64,000 nucleotides of DNA from Acidobacteriaceae bacterium (GTDB lineage: Bacteria > Acidobacteriota > Terriglobia > Terriglobales > Acidobacteriaceae), in NCBI GenBank assembly GCA_003139095.1, contig PLHW01000026.1, forward strand, positions 107,233 to 171,232, given 5' to 3'. Positions 61,298 to 64,000 of this stretch are shown piece by piece. The position numbers and the translations under genes are program-made. How positions within the stretch are numbered: position 1 is the stretch's first letter; each line of letters begins with the position of its first letter. The notes below the pieces were generated by a model. It was not told the origin of the DNA and searched no databases. It worked only from the letters and a program-made list of their open reading frames with translations.

Positions 61298-62716
61298 CTA
61301 GGATAGCGGAGTCAGCGACTTGGGTTCCGCCAGAGAGATTACATAAGACACATTGGCGAATCCCTGAGGAACCTGGGTGCGCTCGCGGGCCGTCACAATC
61401 ACGTTGTAGTCTTCGCTCGCTCGCAGGCGGCCAAAAACAGGAGTGGCTTCCTGCGGCTCGACGAGGGCGAGGTAATGCAGGAAATCGAAGACGTCGGCTG
61501 TCGGTTCCAGACCGGGCGCGACGAACGAGAGTTCCACATCTTCATGATGGAAGTGCCAGGCAAGCGATGCCGCAAGCCGCACGGCGCGCTCGTAGGCCGC
61601 AGGCGCCAGCACTCCGGGCGCGGGATTGTCGAAGACGATGCGGAGCTTGCGCTCATCTTCGCGGCTGAACTCCCGCACCTTCAACCCGCCGGTGCGCGCG
61701 GTCGCTTTCCAGTCCACATGGCGGGCCGAGTCCTCGGGCATGTATTCGCGAATGCGATAGAGATCGTATCCGCGTCCGCGCACGAAAGACTCGAATTCGC
61801 CGGTGACCTTGGGCAGCACTTCGAGGAACTGTTCGGTCGGCTCGACCACCGGATAAACGATCACCTCGCGGGCCAGCCGGACGCGTCGCGTCTTGGTCAG
61901 GAAGGCGAAGGGAAAGCGCGTTTGCAGACCGAAGGTCTTCTCCTGATACCGCCCGCGCAGGGGGAAACACAGCTCTAGATCCGCGCGCAATTGCTGGGCG
62001 GGCGCCAGGAATGGAAAGTAAACCGATTGCTCCAGAATCGGCCGTTCCTGAGGCTCGCTCACGCGGCGCAATCGGCGATCGGGCAGGCGCACCCATTGCT
62101 GCTCGGGTGCGCGATTGCGCGGCCAAGCAAATGTGTAAGCTTCCCAACGCCAACTGCGAGCGGGTTTGCGCCTGGCGGGAACCACGCGCACCGAAAACGA
62201 GGGCATCCAGGAACTGGTGTTGCGCAGCAGCAATCGCGCCATTATGGGACGCCCGGCAAACACGTGCTCGGGAAGATGCACATCGAGTTCCAGGCTGCGC
62301 AGAACAGATGAAGACGCAATCCCGGAAACCACAATCGCGGAGAGCAACGCGGCAACGATGACGTAAAGCAAATTATTGCCGGTGTTAATCGCGGCAATCG
62401 CGATGACGACTGCGATCAGGATGTAAATCACTCCGGCGCGCGTGACCTCGTAATCGATGGCTTCACGCAGGCGCGCCGCAACCACACGCCGCGCAAGATA
62501 AGGAACGGTCGTCAATCCCACGAGCGTTGCGAGCAGGAGTGCAGCGGAAGCCAGAACAATGGTTCCCCAAACGCTTCCCGATTCGCGCGAGACGGTGGAA
62601 AAGAGGGCAGCCCCAAAGGCCAGGAGGAGTCCGGCAATCGCGACGAGAAATCGAACCCAGACTTCAGAAAGTCCGAAACGACGCAATCGCGGAGCCGAGT
62701 TGCTGTCGGGAGGCAT
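61298..62716 (-). CDS. DUF58-domain protein
   Basis: The 472-residue protein has two N-terminal hydrophobic segments (about 25-65), a further pair near 95-140 (VIYILIAVVIAIAAINTGNNLLYVIVAALLSAIVVSGI), and the DUF58 core with RGRGYDLYRIREYMPEDSARHVDWKATARTGGLKVREF followed by the VWA-like end. Usually it is encoded with a MoxR-type AAA ATPase and a transglutaminase-like protein; neither is adjacent here. Cell-envelope or chaperone-related roles have been proposed for the family. Confidence 0.9.
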   Translation of the reverse strand: MPPDSNSAPRLRRFGLSEVWVRFLVAIAGLLLAFGAALFSTVSRESGSVWGTIVLASAALLLATLVGLTTVPYLARRVVAARLREAIDYEVTRAGVIYILIAVVIAIAAINTGNNLLYVIVAALLSAIVVSGIASSSVLRSLELDVHLPEHVFAGRPIMARLLLRNTSSWMPSFSVRVVPARRKPARSWRWEAYTFAWPRNRAPEQQWVRLPDRRLRRVSEPQERPILEQSVYFPFLAPAQQLRADLELCFPLRGRYQEKTFGLQTRFPFAFLTKTRRVRLAREVIVYPVVEPTEQFLEVLPKVTGEFESFVRGRGYDLYRIREYMPEDSARHVDWKATARTGGLKVREFSREDERKLRIVFDNPAPGVLAPAAYERAVRLAASLAWHFHHEDVELSFVAPGLEPTADVFDFLHYLALVEPQEATPVFGRLRASEDYNVIVTARERTQVPQGFANVSYVISLAEPKSLTPLS

Positions 62717-63320
62717 GAGGAAATTGGCGCTGGTTCAGAATACGTCCTGGCCCGGGATTCGCGAAAGTGACGTTGGAGCGATCGGTAAGGGATGACTCGG
62801 GCGCATCAATTCATTCTCGGTCTAAGTCGTAATCGTTGGGCCCACCATTCGTCCCAGCCAGCACCAGGCGCCGCGGTGATTCGAGTCACAGGAAACCGTG
62901 ACCAATGTGGTTGACCCAAACAGCCCGCCGAGGCTGTACTAGGGACCGAGGCTGACGTAGGGCATTTGCCGGGCACAAGCGGCAGACGATTCCATTTTTC
63001 CTTGCCGGCCTCGCGAAGCCTCAAACGTTTTTCCCCAGTGGAGATCGATAGCGTGATGTACCAAAAAGAAGCCGCCAGGCTCGACGCACGATATCTTCAC
63101 TTGGTCTTAAGTGTGTGCGTGAAATTCAATTCTGGGAAAAACGATGGATTCGATCCCATCCGCTTTCACTCCCGCTGGAACGATTCAGCATAGCCCGGCG
63201 CTTCAACACCGGGTCAACTGGACCGACTGAAGAATTCTGAGGGACGCCCCAGTTGGCACGCACTATCCCGGCCATACACGAGCGTTCGTGTAAACGAGCC
63301 GCAGTCTGCGGGAGGCAGTG
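62717..63320. other. Intergenic region without a supported gene
   Basis: Short frames exist on both strands but have no ribosome site or motif. The last 40 nt contain the ribosome site of the aldehyde dehydrogenase gene. Confidence 0.45.
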
Positions 63321-64000
63321 ATGAGCGTGAGCGAAGCAGTGGACGAGCGAATCCGAATTTCGTCCATCCCGGAACCTCCCAGTCCAGAACGGATCGCCTA
63401 CCTGGAAAACCTGGTCGGCCACGCGCGTACCGCAGCCGCGGTGTTTACGCAATACAGTCAGCAGGATGTGGACCGCATTGTGCGCGCGATGGTCCTGGCC
63501 GGGCTCGCCCAGGCTCAGCATCTGGCGCGGCTCGCCGTCGAAGAGACGCGCCTCGGCGTCATGGAAGACAAGGTCATCAAGAACATGGTGGCCTGCGAGT
63601 TCGTCTACAACTTCGTCAAAGACAAACGCACGGTGGGCGTGATTCGCGAATTCCCCGAGCGCAACCTCGAGGAAATTGCCGAGCCGATCGGCGTCCTCTT
63701 CTCCATCACTCCCATAACGAATCCGACGTCGACAGTTTTGTTTAAGTGCATCGTCGCCATCAAAACGCGCAACGCGGTCGTTTTCGGTCCGCACCCAAAA
63801 GCTTGGCGCTGCTGCGCCGAAGCGGTGCGGATCATGTACGAAGCGGCCGTCAAGCACGGCGCGCCCGAGGGTGTTTTCAGCTGCATCGAGTCGCCGACGA
63901 TCCCGGACAACGTTTACCTGATGCACCACAAAGATGTCGGCATGATCGATGCCACCGGTGGCCCGGGCGCCGTGAAAGCGGCCTACAGTTCCGGCAAGCC
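63321..64000 (+). CDS. Acylating acetaldehyde dehydrogenase (AdhE/EutE-like), N-terminal part
   Basis: The first 226 residues of an aldehyde dehydrogenase-fold protein are present; the rest is cut by the right edge. It carries the AdhE-type CoA-acylating signatures EPIGVLFSITPITNPTSTVLF, KTRNAVVFGPHPKAW and the NAD-site stretch DATGGPGAVKAAYSSGKP. The enzyme interconverts acetyl-CoA (or another acyl-CoA) and aldehyde with NADH. Whether an iron alcohol dehydrogenase domain follows, making full AdhE, cannot be seen. ATG 63321 follows GGGAGGCAGTG. Confidence 0.9.
   Translation, partial: MSVSEAVDERIRISSIPEPPSPERIAYLENLVGHARTAAAVFTQYSQQDVDRIVRAMVLAGLAQAQHLARLAVEETRLGVMEDKVIKNMVACEFVYNFVKDKRTVGVIREFPERNLEEIAEPIGVLFSITPITNPTSTVLFKCIVAIKTRNAVVFGPHPKAWRCCAEAVRIMYEAAVKHGAPEGVFSCIESPTIPDNVYLMHHKDVGMIDATGGPGAVKAAYSSGK

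Overview
The window looks like a chromosomal segment of a soil Acidobacteriota (Terriglobia / Koribacter-like lineage). The signs are a large TonB-dependent receptor with an N-terminal carboxypeptidase-regulatory-like domain, a secreted tandem-repeat protein of the GloVer type, a PEP-CTERM protein, a TPR/mannosyltransferase-like membrane protein, a DUF2911-TPR protein, and many short intergenic repeats of the kinds seen in that phylum. The lineage is inferred from family content, not from a marker-gene search.

Layout. 0-9 kb: start of dnaK (cut by the left edge) with a promoter overlapped by a HAIR-like (HspR-type) operator; a GIY-YIG nuclease gene bracketed by dispersed repeats; a predicted outer-membrane barrel; an ICMT-like methyltransferase; and a GntR(YtrA)-ABC ATPase-ABC permease operon. 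8.6-11.6 kb: an accessory island with a broken REP-associated tyrosine transposase (RAYT), REP hairpins, a PEP-CTERM protein, a gene remnant cut at a REP, an orphan BrnA-type antitoxin and a perfect 16-bp parS centromere site. 11.6-29.7 kb: mostly housekeeping (glmS, purS, a GAF/sigma-54 activator, an FNR-type regulator, a LytTR response regulator, thiolase, RlmB-type methyltransferase, beta-CASP nuclease, trpD, sucCD, ndk). 29.7-35.3 kb: secreted repeat proteins, a probable structured RNA with its own promoter and terminator, a degenerate receiver and a TPR membrane protein. 35.4-47.5 kb: a coherent sugar locus. 47.5-64 kb: MidA-type methyltransferase, DUF1697, two FtsX-type permeases with a duplicated tail fragment, a DUF255 thioredoxin protein, a PAS/GGDEF-like gene with motA-motB, a 49-residue secreted peptide, a DUF58 protein, and the start of an acylating aldehyde dehydrogenase.

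The most interesting part is 35.4-47.5 kb. Three promoters, ahead of a ROK kinase + SIS gene pair, a GH2 exo-beta-D-glucosaminidase operon and a TonB receptor, share the same architecture: TTGAC(A/T), exactly 18 nt, then a nearly identical element centred on CG. A LacI-family regulator gene lies inside the locus. With the APC permease, the genes suggest import and breakdown of chitosan or glucosamine oligomers to glucosamine, its phosphorylation, and deamination/isomerisation to fructose-6-phosphate. A creatininase-family hydrolase of unknown role is in the same operon.

Other leads are the parS site, which lies where plus-strand composition appears to change from C-rich to G-rich (possible origin-proximal region), REP hairpins whose stems vary in a compensatory way, and the structured RNA candidate near 32.5-32.8 kb. 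No rRNA, tRNA or CRISPR array was seen.
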